In this document: piece by piece, positions 9,605 to 19,285 of the stretch
How positions within the stretch are numbered: position 1 is the first letter of the stretch
How the letters are laid out: each line of letters begins with the position of its first letter
Source: Stentor coeruleus
Lineage: Eukaryota; Ciliophora; Heterotrichea; Heterotrichida; Stentoridae
Direction: 5' to 3'
Assembly (NCBI GenBank): GCA_001970955.1
Contig: MPUH01000136.1
Coordinates: 1 to 64,000, forward strand
DNA: 64,000 nucleotides
Translations under genes and position numbers: made by a program
Notes under the pieces: model-generated
Seen by the model: the letters and a program-made list of their open reading frames with translations, nothing else
The model's database searches: none
What the model was told of the DNA's origin: nothing

Positions 9605-10060
9605 ATGGATAGAGAAACTATATACTTTTACGATAAGCCTTCAGATAGAGTTAAAGAAGAGCATATTTTCCTAAACAATTTTGCTTTTTCTCCATTTGTG
9701 ATAGATAATCTTGAGTATAAGACAGTAGAACACTTTTATCAAGCTAATAAGTTTAAAGATAGTCAGTTTGAAGATGTACGTATTGCAGAAACTCCTGATG
9801 AAGCTAAAAGACTTGCCCATTCTTTTGGAGTTAATGAGGAAGAATGGGATAAAAGAAAAGATGAAGTTATGATGAGAGCTTTAAAAGCGAAATTCGATCA
9901 GCATCTTGAACTTAAAGAACAACTTTTAAACACTGGAAATTTGAAACTTGTTGAAGATAGCCAAAGGGATTTATATTGGGGAGGAGCTATGGAAGGTTCA
10001 AAAAATAGATTAGGAGAAATGCTTGAAGAATTAAGATCAAATTATCGTAAGAGTAATTAG
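9605..10060 (+). CDS. NADAR/YbiA-like domain protein
   Basis: The 151-residue protein is almost entirely one YbiA/NADAR domain. The conserved opening is FLNNFAFSPFVIDNLEYKTV, followed by EHFYQANKF. The family also has the WDKRKDEVMMRALKAKF helix and the closing DLYWGGAMEGSKNRLGEML. Family members are N-glycosidases acting on ADP-ribose-type or riboflavin-pathway intermediates. The Glu and Trp positions expected in the active site are present. It is probably a soluble metabolite-repair or nucleotide-processing enzyme. The exact substrate is unknown. Confidence 0.85.
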   Translation: MDRETIYFYDKPSDRVKEEHIFLNNFAFSPFVIDNLEYKTVEHFYQANKFKDSQFEDVRIAETPDEAKRLAHSFGVNEEEWDKRKDEVMMRALKAKFDQHLELKEQLLNTGNLKLVEDSQRDLYWGGAMEGSKNRLGEMLEELRSNYRKSN

Positions 10061-10099
10061 TTATATTATTCATTGAATAAAATTAGGAATATCACTTTG

Positions 10100-10238
10100 A
10101 ACATCAAAAATACTCTGGGGTTTATATTGGTTAGATTTATTATGAAGTATTTTTTGTATAGAATCGTANAACATCAAAAATACTCTGGGGTTTATATTGG
10201 TTAGATTTATTATGAAGTATTTTTTGTATAGAATCGTA
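10100..10238. repeat. 69-bp duplicate on either side of a single N
   Basis: Positions 10100-10168 and 10170-10238 are identical, with one N at 10169 between them. The same layout recurs elsewhere in the window (12903). This is most simply an assembly join where overlapping contig ends were not merged, not a biological tandem repeat. Confidence 0.85.
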
Positions 10239-10600
10239 TATTATAATAAACTCTTGGAGAATATGAACAAGTTTATGCTTGATAGTCTAAAATCATAAAT
10301 TACAATTGATTAAGCTTGAAAACATAACTTTAATTATGGATTCTTAGCAAAATATATCAAAGTGTAGTATGTATAAATTTTCAGTTTCTTTACAAATGTT
10401 TTTGGATTTTGATAAAGATTCTATAAGGTATGTTGTTATAAGCATACACCAATATTTAATTTAAATAACAATAACTAGCCTAAAACCACAACAATTAAAA
10501 ATATTCAACTTCCTAAAATATATAGAATATAAACAAAGACAATATTAAAATCGCTTAAGTTAATATATCAAAATATCACTAAACTGAAATTTATATTTAA
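10239..10600. other. Intergenic region, weak coding-like trace
   Basis: AT-rich spacer. One plus frame from about 10246 reads NKLLENMNKFMLDSLKS before TAA and further stops including TGA, too short and too broken to call. The 100 bases before 10601 are G-poor, as at other gene starts. Confidence 0.4.
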
Positions 10601-11038
10601 ATGGAATCTTTAGGTTTTAAGTTTACTTTTTATAAAAAACCGGTAGACGAACAGCAAGTATTTGAAGAAGATAAAATAACTAAAAAAAACAACACAAATC
10701 GTCATCCAAGTCAACCTAGGCCAGTACTAGCACAGATTGTAAATCATAGTAATTTTCGAGTTATCAGGCCATCAACTCAAAGAAATTCAAGAGGTAAGCC
10801 AAGGCCATTTAGTATTTGCAAAATCCCAGTTGCTCCTGTTGTTAATGATATCCCAAGAAGCAAAAGTCATATGAAGCAGCCAAGAAACGAGACTCATGGT
10901 GAGGTTTCTTATTTCAAAAATCCACACAGCTATAATATCATAAAACTCATGCCAGTGTTGCATCATTATAAAAAACCTAGAGGACTTAAAGAATATATAG
11001 ACAATGCTTTTAAACAGCATTTTGGTAATGGGTTATGA
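10601..11038 (+). CDS. Unknown basic protein
   Basis: A 145-residue protein without a recognised domain. It is rich in Pro, Arg, Lys and His with scattered SRGKPRPF and PRSKSHMKQPRN motifs, probably disordered. A short C-terminal helix (LKEYIDNAFKQHFGNG) may be structured. It ends with TGA, which shows that TGA is a stop in this genome. The codon-like composition and upstream G-poor leader support it as a real gene. Confidence 0.6.
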   Translation: MESLGFKFTFYKKPVDEQQVFEEDKITKKNNTNRHPSQPRPVLAQIVNHSNFRVIRPSTQRNSRGKPRPFSICKIPVAPVVNDIPRSKSHMKQPRNETHGEVSYFKNPHSYNIIKLMPVLHHYKKPRGLKEYIDNAFKQHFGNGL

Positions 11039-11307
11039 TTTTTTTTTTGTATTTAAACTAAGAAAACTAACTTTACAAGATATAAACAACTATATGATAT
11101 TTTTTTTCTTTTTAATAGTTATGAAATTATAGTCATTGCATATTAATATATTGTGGGGCTTATTAGATTGCGTTAAATATGATTATAATTTTAATATTCA
11201 AACAAAATCCTATAAAATAACTCCCTAACTCACTTTCTACAATTAAAACATACAATTAAAGAAACCAATAATAAAAACCCCTCATAACCTAAAATACACA
11301 ACAAAAA

Positions 11308-12333
11308 TTAATATATTAAGCAGTATGAGCAAGCGCATATTTCCTTCCCATCAAAGCTTTTCCCTTCTGATGTTACACTATTTTTATCACAAGTTTCCTG
11401 ATTAGATGCCCCAAAATTAACCATCTGTTTAATCTCACCAATAGTAAAACTGCTCTGTTTAGGAGAATTTATAGGTGTTGGTAATAGTTTATAGCTATTA
11501 ATGCTTTCATTAAGCTCTAGCATTGATTTCTTCTGTGTAGGTTCTTCAGTAATTTGATGCTCAGATACCACAAAAGATGGAATATTTTTCGGCCCTATTT
11601 CACAGTTGTTTATAGAATATCTTGCAAATTCATTTACATCTTGTGTTGGAGAGTATTCCATACTTTCATTATTCTCACCTATTTCATATAAAGAACCGTT
11701 GATTTTTATTGAACTTTTTACTTGGAAAATACATATTTCGACAGCAGGTTTCATAAAAACCCAGTGCTTACTCTTTTTTTGGCAAGGTCTAAGTATTTCT
11801 TTAGCTTCTTCTATATCCATATATAAAGTTTTAGTAGGGATTTTGCTCATGACTAGAATAAAATCTTTTAGGTCACTAGCAAGTTTTAAGCCTAAATCTC
11901 TGAGTTTAGCTTTTTTGAAGGACTCAAGGAAAATTATTGGATTTTTTAAAGTTAGATATAAAGACACAAGTCCAAGAATTTTGTAGGAAATCATGGTTGT
12001 GCAGTTAAAAGATAGGTTTTGAATAGGCATTTTTATAGGTAGTGAAGATGATACTGGGGAGATGTAGATACCTTGATAAAAATGCCGAGATTTTATGAAG
12101 ACGGACCAGTTAGGAAAAAGGGTTATTATAAAATCGGGTATCTGTTCTGGAAGAGAATATGATAGGGTATAGTTAGTGTTTTTTATAAGGTGGTCAAGGT
12201 AGATGTATCCGAGATTATGAGTGATTTCTTCGTTATACTCAAGACGGAGAAGGTCCGTGAAGTAGATTCCTCGGCATATTTTGACGTTTAGACCTGAATC
12301 TATTATCAACTGCTCGTCGTAAATAATTTCCAT
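11308..12333 (-). CDS. Unknown protein with CaaX-type C-terminus
   Basis: A 341-residue protein. Residues 1-215 look globular, with alternating strands and helices; about 215-330 are polar and probably disordered. The last residues are CACSYCLIY, so the protein ends in C-L-I-Y, a possible CaaX prenylation box, with extra Cys just upstream that could be palmitoylated. The protein at 17460-18230 ends almost identically (CCCSNCIIF) though the rest differs. Membrane attachment is therefore inferred. No family is recognised for the globular part. Confidence 0.7.
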   Translation of the reverse strand: MEIIYDEQLIIDSGLNVKICRGIYFTDLLRLEYNEEITHNLGYIYLDHLIKNTNYTLSYSLPEQIPDFIITLFPNWSVFIKSRHFYQGIYISPVSSSLPIKMPIQNLSFNCTTMISYKILGLVSLYLTLKNPIIFLESFKKAKLRDLGLKLASDLKDFILVMSKIPTKTLYMDIEEAKEILRPCQKKSKHWVFMKPAVEICIFQVKSSIKINGSLYEIGENNESMEYSPTQDVNEFARYSINNCEIGPKNIPSFVVSEHQITEEPTQKKSMLELNESINSYKLLPTPINSPKQSSFTIGEIKQMVNFGASNQETCDKNSVTSEGKSFDGKEICACSYCLIY

Positions 12334-12682
12334 TTATAACTTAAACTTTTTTTTTAATTCCTGTCTATAGTCAGCTTATATTTGCTAGACAGCATGCAGG
12401 TTTTGATCTATCTTTTATGAACTTTTAAATTTTGCTGATAATATTGATTCCTGTTAGAATTAGTTTTATATCTTTTTAAGATATTTAAAATGATTAATTT
12501 TGTATGAATTCATATTTCTTAAGACTAAAATTAATAAGCTCTATACTCTTGTTATTAGTATTGATGATTTTTTAAATGTGATATTATTTCGATATAGCGC
12601 ATAATGTATTATTTCATGATATAAAAATGATTTTTTTAGTGTTTTTTATATTGATGTAAAGATGAGATTAAGGGATTCTAAT

Positions 12683-12846
12683 AAAGATAATGATTTATGA
12701 TATCGCATATAACCTTTAATATGCATATAATTTTATTTATCTAATGATATAATTTTTAATAAGATTATTAAAAACATATAAACAAAAAGATAATGATTTA
12801 TGATATCGCATATAACCTTTAATATGCATATAATTTTATTTATCTA
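12683..12846. repeat. 61-bp direct repeat, 103-bp spacing
   Basis: The element beginning aaagataatgatttatgata occurs at 12683-12743 and again at 12786-12846 with no visible differences. It lies in the long spacer upstream of the CaaX-type gene. No terminal inverted repeats or coding capacity are seen. Confidence 0.85.
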
Positions 12847-12848
12847 AG

Positions 12849-12957
12849 ATTGTGAGTTTTGATCTTTATTTGACTATTTTCTTTAGTGGTCGCATGAATA
12901 ATNATTGTGAGTTTTGATCTTTATTTGACTATTTTCTTTAGTGGTCGCATGAATAAT
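12849..12957. repeat. 54-bp duplicate on either side of a single N
   Basis: Positions 12849-12902 and 12904-12957 are identical and separated by the N at 12903. The layout is the same as at 10169. It is probably an unmerged overlap from assembly. Confidence 0.85.
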
Positions 12958-13107
12958 ATTTTCAGTTTTTGTAATACTAATTTAGGTCATTGGTAATAAG
13001 TACTTAAAATATTCATGTAAACTTCTATTTCAATATTAAATAGTATTAAAGTATTAACCATAATAATAAAGGATTTATGAACGCAATAGTATAATTCATA
13101 CTAAATA

Positions 13108-13300
13108 TTCTTCAAATATGAGCAATCCTCGACATCGATGAACAAAGTAAAAACTATAATTTTAAATTTTCGCAAGACAAATAAATAGAAAAACAAAACT
13201 TTGCTGGTGAAGACTAATTCCAACCTCGAAACGATGAGATTTCTTTATCATAAAAACTTGTATTTTCATAAAACGTGAGGATTCATTGACACCTCACTGA
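13108..13300 (+). ncRNA. Candidate structured RNA
   Basis: This stretch of the 12334-13404 spacer is less AT-rich than its flanks. It ends in a strong hairpin, GTGAGG (13275-13280) with CCTCAC (13292-13297), followed by TGA and a run of A. GATGA motifs (13136 region and in the CGAAACGATGAG segment) and the CTGA after the hairpin resemble C and D boxes of snoRNAs. No long frame is open. Strand and family are uncertain. Confidence 0.25.
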
Positions 13301-13404
13301 AAAAACTAATCAACACAAACAAATTAGTTTTTATTTAAAAAAAAACATAAAAATCATAACTAAAATATACTAAAATTGAATAAAAGCCTACTATGAATAG
13401 CCAT

Positions 13405-14112
13405 TTATACGCACTCAACAATTAATTCTTTATCAAGCTTGAAACTAACAAAGCTTCCATTCTTCGGGACATTATACCCTCTGCCCCATTCATATATTTT
13501 CTCAGCAATTTGTCTAGGATTGATCATTTTTTTATGGTCTAAAGGCATAGACATCCTATTCACTTCAGTATTCAATACATCAGGTACTAAGCAAATCACT
13601 TTATTTTCTATTGTTAAATTTTGTTTACTCGCTAAATTTAAAGCAATATTATGTACCATGTTTTTACATATCCCATAAGCCAACATATTAGGTGTGTTTT
13701 CTTTATATACTAATAAAGATCCAGAAAATATAATAATCCCAGTTTCTGTCGAATATTTTATAGCTAAATGTCCAGCAAGAACTGAAGGATAAACATTATT
13801 TTTCACCATCATTTCTACTTGTCCAAACACATTTTCATTTTCAATATTTCCTTGACACCATCCTCCTGCTGTGGATAATATCATATCATATTTACCTTTT
13901 AAGACTTTATCAGCCATGGCAAGGTGTTTTTCTGTATCATCAGCAGAGTTGACGACAATATTTATATTCGCTTCTTTGTTTTCTCGAAAGTCAAGGTTAG
14001 TTGTTTCCCAGCCCTTTTTAAATGCTGAGATCACTGATGAACCTTGAATTCCACTTCCACCTATAACTAAAATTCGTCTTGGATCAAATAAAGATCGAAT
14101 GAACTTAGCCAT
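13405..14112 (-). CDS. QDPR: Dihydropteridine reductase
   Basis: This short-chain dehydrogenase family enzyme reduces quinonoid dihydrobiopterin with NADH to regenerate tetrahydrobiopterin for aromatic amino acid hydroxylases. The 235 residues match the usual length. The nucleotide-binding GGSGIQGSS follows the first strand RRILVI, as in QDPR. AGGWCQGN is the characteristic motif, and AYGICK carries the catalytic Tyr-x-x-x-Lys. VPDVLNTEVNRMSMP aligns with the family's LPVTLDTPMNRKSMP. It is cytosolic. Start and stop are unambiguous and no intron is needed. Confidence 0.9.
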   Translation of the reverse strand: MAKFIRSLFDPRRILVIGGSGIQGSSVISAFKKGWETTNLDFRENKEANINIVVNSADDTEKHLAMADKVLKGKYDMILSTAGGWCQGNIENENVFGQVEMMVKNNVYPSVLAGHLAIKYSTETGIIIFSGSLLVYKENTPNMLAYGICKNMVHNIALNLASKQNLTIENKVICLVPDVLNTEVNRMSMPLDHKKMINPRQIAEKIYEWGRGYNVPKNGSFVSFKLDKELIVECV

Positions 14113-14153
14113 TTATATGACTTCATTAGTTAGATTTAAATTTTTAGTTTATG

Positions 14154-15500
14154 TTAATTATGTTCAAGAATTGCAAGCTTTGCTCGGATTGAATCGACAA
14201 TCAGTTCATTTGCTTTCTCAGAAACCTTTAAATTTTTAGTATTTGTTGGGTTCGTGTAGTCGATTTTTAACTCTGCTTTCCGAGCTTCACGGTCAAGGAT
14301 TTCAGCTCTGCGTTGAAGTTTTCTACGATTTTCATCAACCGAAAGATCTTGGACAAAATCGCTGTCCCAGTCAATTTTGATATTTCTATTACTTAAACTC
14401 CTTTTTCTTTCTTCTCTCATTTCCAATATATAATCCTTAATAACTGGTAATCGTTTAGGAGTTTTATCAGGTATCATATTATTTTTTTTAAATTTTCTTG
14501 GGTTAAATGAAACACTTTTATTCATAACCATACCATCATCATCACTATTAGGTGTCTTACATTTAACTGTAACCGGATGATTCATTCTTGCCTTTATCAA
14601 CTCCATTTCTTTTTTCTTAAACAAATCAAGTGTTGGAGGAAATACTTCTTTGACCAATTCCGAATACTGTTTTTTTTTCTCTTTCAAATGTTTTTTCATA
14701 AACTTTTTTTCTAACTCACTTCGCTCTTTTTCTTTATCCTTAGCAAGAACCTGCTTCAAAATTTTCGACTTTGAATACGAACGGGTTTCTTCAGAAAATT
14801 GTGACTGTTTTTTCCTTTCTGATATCATAGAAAGAATCATTTCAACATTTTTCGCATGTTCTTTTATTTGATCTTTTGTTATAGGTTTGAAAAGTTCTCG
14901 TTTTTTCCTAAGTTCACTTTTCCTTTTTTCCAATTCTGGGATCATAATGTTTTGAATAAAATCAGTCTCTATTTTCTTATATAATGGTGTTGCAGAAACA
15001 GCTTTTCTATATTCCCGTTCCCCGATTTCTTTAAGATAATTATTTTCTTGTTGTCTAGCTTTTGTTTTTTCCATCATCATATACACCTGATCTTGTTTAA
15101 GTTGATCTTTTTTCATTTTTAAAAGTTCTTTTTCTCTTTCTTGTTCTTCGATTTCATCTAATAATTTTTTCCTTATCTCTTCTTCTCGTTCTTCCTGACG
15201 ATTTTTTCTTTTACTTTGCTCCTTGTAAAGCTTTAGGGCGAAATTTCTGTTTTCTTGAGCTTTTTCTTTGAATGATGCCATGTAATCTTTTTGTGAAAAT
15301 TTTGGTGGAGTTTTTATGTTTTGGATTGTGGCGATTTTTTTCAGACGTCGTCTTGGGCTTGTGTTTCGGTTTAGGATTTTTTCAACTGCTTGGGATTTTA
15401 TTTTTTTTAGGCTTTCTTGTAGACATTCTGTGACTGTAGCTTTGTAATGGTTTTTAGCTTTGAGTGAACCCAGTTGTTTTTCTAGATATGATGATGCCAT
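14154..15500 (-). CDS. Long charged coiled-coil protein
   Basis: A 448-residue protein made largely of Lys/Arg/Glu-rich heptads. The main coiled-coil stretches are about residues 75-165 and 195-305. A basic disordered region about 310-360 follows, then a final helix. No enzymatic or named domain is seen. Its size and composition resemble ciliary or cortical fibre proteins, but that is only a guess. It is convergent in orientation with nothing and lies 41 bases from the reductase gene on the same strand, a tight tail-to-head spacing. Confidence 0.75.
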   Translation of the reverse strand: MASSYLEKQLGSLKAKNHYKATVTECLQESLKKIKSQAVEKILNRNTSPRRRLKKIATIQNIKTPPKFSQKDYMASFKEKAQENRNFALKLYKEQSKRKNRQEEREEEIRKKLLDEIEEQEREKELLKMKKDQLKQDQVYMMMEKTKARQQENNYLKEIGEREYRKAVSATPLYKKIETDFIQNIMIPELEKRKSELRKKRELFKPITKDQIKEHAKNVEMILSMISERKKQSQFSEETRSYSKSKILKQVLAKDKEKERSELEKKFMKKHLKEKKKQYSELVKEVFPPTLDLFKKKEMELIKARMNHPVTVKCKTPNSDDDGMVMNKSVSFNPRKFKKNNMIPDKTPKRLPVIKDYILEMREERKRSLSNRNIKIDWDSDFVQDLSVDENRRKLQRRAEILDREARKAELKIDYTNPTNTKNLKVSEKANELIVDSIRAKLAILEHN

Positions 15501-15881
15501 TTATATGATAAATTTTTTGGTGTGTAATATGGATTTTTGCCATGGGATTTGCTAATGATTGTATGGTTTTTTAATAGGATTATTGATTGTTTTTTAAATG
15601 ATTTTTATGATTGAAAATTGGTTATTGTGTGACTATTTGGTATTATTTGAAAGAGTTTTAATTTTATGAAATATTGGAGGATGGATTAGTGTGTTTGTTA
15701 ACAACTTGGTTTTTATTTTGATTATTCGTTTTATGATGATTAAATGCTAAGTTTTATACTAACGATGCTAAAAATTCAGATATTTTAAAATGTTTTCTTA
15801 TTAGCCTTTTTAATTAGGGCTTCAATAACTATCTATATCCAAGATTACATAAAAATATTGAATACTACAACATAAGTAAAC
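15501..15881. other. Intergenic region
   Basis: The spacer between two minus-strand genes. The part next to 15500 is C-poor on the plus strand (G-poor on the sense strand), the promoter-side pattern. Nothing else is recognised. Confidence 0.5.
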
Positions 15882-17012
15882 TTATTTTTTATTTTTCGGT
15901 CTTCTATCATCACCAAACTCAATTTTCCACTCCATTCCAGCCAGATCTAAACTTAAAACATCAGTATAGCTTTCAAAATATATATCAGGATCTAACAAAT
16001 AATTTGCCATATCATTATCCAATAACTCCAACTGATACTTAATCTTAAGTTCATCTAACACCGCATCCATTTCATAAAACATCAAAACCGGTGCCATCCT
16101 TCCTTTCATGATTTTCCCAAGAACTTCATTCCAATGTTCAATCTCCATAACCCTCTCATCATCAAATTCAATCCAAACATTCCTCCTAATACTATAAAAA
16201 AACGCAACATAATGTGAAGAAGTAAAGCAAACTAAGCCTTTAATAATATACCTTGTAGGATAATCAGGCTGTTCAGGATCAAGTGAAAACAGATTTCTCA
16301 ATAAAATTACAGGCGAAATAACCCCAGCAAACCAATTTATAAGCCTTGGGGACATTTCAGCCCAACTAAAAGATATTGAAAAAACTGGGGGTTTTTTCAT
16401 GAGTTTTTTCATTGTGTATTTAACTTTGCCACAGTTTGTACATGGCCAAACATGAGATTGACTAGCAAGACTACGGCCAAGTAGTTCGTCTAAGCTTTGG
16501 ATTTTTGTGTTTTGGGACATTTGATATAACTCAGTAACATAAGCTCTAATTAGATAATCAGATAATTTATCCCCATAAGCCCTTGCACATTTACATGAGA
16601 TTTCTTCACAGAATTCATAACCAAATACAGAATGGGCATAACACATTGTTTTACAGGATGGGGATAAGTTGTGGAAATTTTTTAGGATTTCTTCGAAAGC
16701 TTCAACAGCACAAGCTTGAGAGTTTTTAGAAAAGGATGAACTTTGACACTCTAAAGCATCTCGAACTTTGTGTACGCTAATTATTGAAGTGTCGCTGTAT
16801 TCAAAATTATTCATAAGTGTCTAGGTTTATATTACTTTTATTTCACAGATTAAACATAGTCCACTGTCTTCATGTTCATGATGAAAAGATGTTACTTGGA
16901 AATAACTTCTAAAACTAGGTATATGCCAGAAACTTTGCATGACAACGTTAAGAAAGCAATTATTGCTACCAGTACTGTTTTCCAAACCTAAAGATCTTGT
17001 TCCATATTCCAT
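15882..17012 (-). CDS. USP53/USP54-like ubiquitin-specific protease
   Basis: Two frames join at a 15-nt intron (16821-16835) to give 371 residues. The protein is essentially one USP catalytic domain. GLENSTGSNNCFLNVVMQSF at the N-terminus contains the catalytic Cys19. The zinc-type CTNCGK motif follows in the middle. SSHYVAFFY carries the likely His262 and FDDERV the Asp279/280. The order and the phrase NNCFLN...W..PSFR are closest to the USP53/USP54 group of deubiquitinases. All three catalytic positions are present, so the enzyme may be active. The long disordered tails of the animal proteins are absent. Confidence 0.8.
16821..16835 (-). other. 15-nt intron of the USP gene
   Basis: On the coding strand it is GTAATATAAACCTAG, phase 0. 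It removes an in-frame TAA and TAG and joins ...CEIK to TLMNNF. A10 is conserved. Confidence 0.9.
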
Positions 17013-17459
17013 GTTGTGGAAAATTATTATATTATTTTAGCTATTTTATATTATTTTTAGATAGAGTATGTTTAAAAAGTGAAAAGAATTTTTGTAGTTT
17101 ATTAAGGAAAATAATGAAAATGATTTTGTTGTAATTCAATGTATTACTTTGACAAAAAAAAATTCGCCTCAAAAAAGCCTAAATATATAATCACCTTTTT
17201 AATATTAAAACTTATCATTTAGATCATAATTCCTTTAAAAAACCTAAAAACTAAACTTTGGAAGATATTTTATTAAGATAATATTAAAGATTATCTATAA
17301 ACTTTATATTAACACTACTAATAACTTTATTTTATCCTATTAAAAACTTGATTTTTTTAACTTTTTGAAAAGAATTTAGTTACTAGCCTATAATATTCTT
17401 AATCTCTTTGTGACATGTACAAATGAAAATAAAATTATGGATATAAACATTAAGATCTA
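17013..17459. other. Divergent intergenic region
   Basis: This spacer separates the minus-strand USP gene from the plus-strand gene at 17460, so it should hold two promoters. The left half is C-poor and the right half G-poor on the plus strand, meaning each sense strand is G-poor upstream of its gene. No TATA-type consensus stands out in such AT-rich DNA. Confidence 0.5.
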
Positions 17460-18230
17460 ATGTCGGAGAACCTTTTAAAGATTTTAAGAATGTTCATTAA
17501 CGAATTTCCTGTTGATGATATAGAAACAGAGGATCGACATCAAAGTATTATTTCTCACCGAGCATCTGATTTTTTCATAGTCCCTGAGGTTAATTTTCCA
17601 ACAAAAAGTGACACTTTATCAGTCAGTAGTTCATCATCCGAATCAGATATCGATGATCAACCAAGTCCATCATTACCATTATCCAACGACATCAAATCTA
17701 AAATCGAGCAAATCAAAATAACCAGCAAAAATTCAGATCATTTCACAGGTGTAGGTAGATCCCGTAATCAAACAAGAACTATTAAAGAAAATGAAATCAA
17801 ATATCAAATCCTTCTTAATGACATAAAAGCAAATGTTGACATAAAAGGAGACGACAATTCAAAAAACCCAAACCTAAAAACTGAAGAAGAAAAAGTTGTC
17901 AGCTTCTCACCTCCAGAAAACTCGCCTATAAAAACTCAAGACAATTCTTCTCCAATTCTAGAAAACTCTGAAACTACTGAGTCAAATCTTATAACCGAAC
18001 AATCAGATTTTAAAGAGAAAAAACATAAACCAAGTTCAAATAATGATATGTCGCTACAAAAAACCGCAGTATCTGAAACTTCATCTTTTATTATTGATCA
18101 CAAGTCTAGAAAAACAGAAGAGAAATCCAAAGAACACTACTCAGTAATGCCAAATATCAGCAATAAACCTGAAAACCTTCAAGAAAACGATAAACCGCAA
18201 TGCTGTTGTAGTAATTGCATTATTTTCTAA
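17460..18230 (+). CDS. Disordered protein with lipidation-type C-terminus
   Basis: A 256-residue protein rich in Ser, Lys, Glu, Asn and Pro with no globular domain except perhaps the first 20 residues (LLKILRMFINEFPVDDI), which form a helix. It ends CCCSNCIIF: a C-I-I-F CaaX-type box preceded by three Cys, a prenylation plus palmitoylation layout. The end is nearly the same as that of the unrelated-looking protein at 11308-12333. It is likely tethered to a membrane; partners are unknown. Confidence 0.65.
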   Translation: MSENLLKILRMFINEFPVDDIETEDRHQSIISHRASDFFIVPEVNFPTKSDTLSVSSSSSESDIDDQPSPSLPLSNDIKSKIEQIKITSKNSDHFTGVGRSRNQTRTIKENEIKYQILLNDIKANVDIKGDDNSKNPNLKTEEEKVVSFSPPENSPIKTQDNSSPILENSETTESNLITEQSDFKEKKHKPSSNNDMSLQKTAVSETSSFIIDHKSRKTEEKSKEHYSVMPNISNKPENLQENDKPQCCCSNCIIF

Positions 18231-18272
18231 TTTATATATAAATTAGTTTGGGAGTTTTTATATTACACTATA

Positions 18273-19112
18273 TTAATTTTTAGCTTTCTGTTCATGTTTT
18301 TTAAAGAAATTGTCCCAAACGTTGTTTGAATTGTTTTTTTCTTTTGGTGACATTAGGAGGTAGTTTTTTCTTCCGACGAGAGCAAAAGATTTGGATCTTT
18401 TTTGCGCGATACGCTGGTCACGGTAGTTTTTGAGTGTGTTTTTGTACTTTTCATGGTCATCTTCTTTGTTTTCTTCAGATATTCTTTCGAGGTCTTGGGT
18501 TTTAGGGTCAGAAATACGGGAAAAAGCCAGGAGTTCTTTGAGTTTGCTGTTTTCTTTGTTGAGTTTTTCAAAGAGAGTTATGTCTTCCCTGTTATCGTCG
18601 CTTAGAGAAAATGCTGCTTCACGCATTGTATTAAGAAGCGAAAGATATTTTTCTTTGAGTTTAAGATGCTGTTGAAGCAATCCTTGTTTTCTAGCTTGTT
18701 CTTTTAGTATCTGTTGTTCAAGTATATCAATTCTTGTGTTGTTTAGCTTTTCAACTTCCAATTCTCGCTTTGTATCTTTGAGTTTTTCCACTAAAACTTC
18801 TAATGTAATTTTGAAATCTTCGATATCTTCATGGAGCATTTTATTGTCTTGGATTAAGTTTTCAATAAGAATTTTCGATGTTGTTATATCAGCTCGAATA
18901 GTTTCCTGTGGTGTAAAGTTGGTTAGTTTTGGTAATGGAGGCAAATCTTTGTTGCTTGGGGAGATTTTTGGTGAGAGTTTTTCTTTACCAGCAGAGTCTT
19001 GTACACGTGATTTGATGTTTTCAGTTAAATTTCTCTAGATATTCTTTACTTTAAGTTTTGAAGTTTCTTTTTTTATAGATGAAATCAAATAATTCATGTT
19101 CTTGGACTCCAT
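18273..19112 (-). CDS. Coiled-coil protein, spliced
   Basis: The long frame alone has no ATG at its start. Removing the 15-nt intron at 19035-19049 links it to a short first exon beginning ATG at 19110-19112 (MESKNMNYLISS), giving 274 residues. From about residue 65 to 205 it is a continuous coiled coil (LIQDNKMLHEDIEDF, LEVEKLNNTRIDILEQQIL and onwards). The tail is basic. A motif TNFTPQETIRADITTSKIL precedes the coil. No family is recognised. Another in-frame ATG at 19097 is possible. Confidence 0.75.
19035..19049 (-). other. 15-nt intron of the coiled-coil gene
   Basis: On the coding strand it is GTAAAGAATATCTAG, phase 0, with an in-frame TAG at its end. A10 is conserved. It supplies the otherwise missing start exon. 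Confidence 0.8.
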
Positions 19113-19285
19113 TATGATATTACAAATTCCTTTATCACAAGCAAATTTATAATTATTTTACAATATTTTAGTTATAAAGGTATTTTTATTCTAAAATATT
19201 CACAGATTTATATTAAGTAAAACTTAATCATTAAACTATTATTAATATAAACTATAAAATTTCACACAAATCAATATACAATAAT

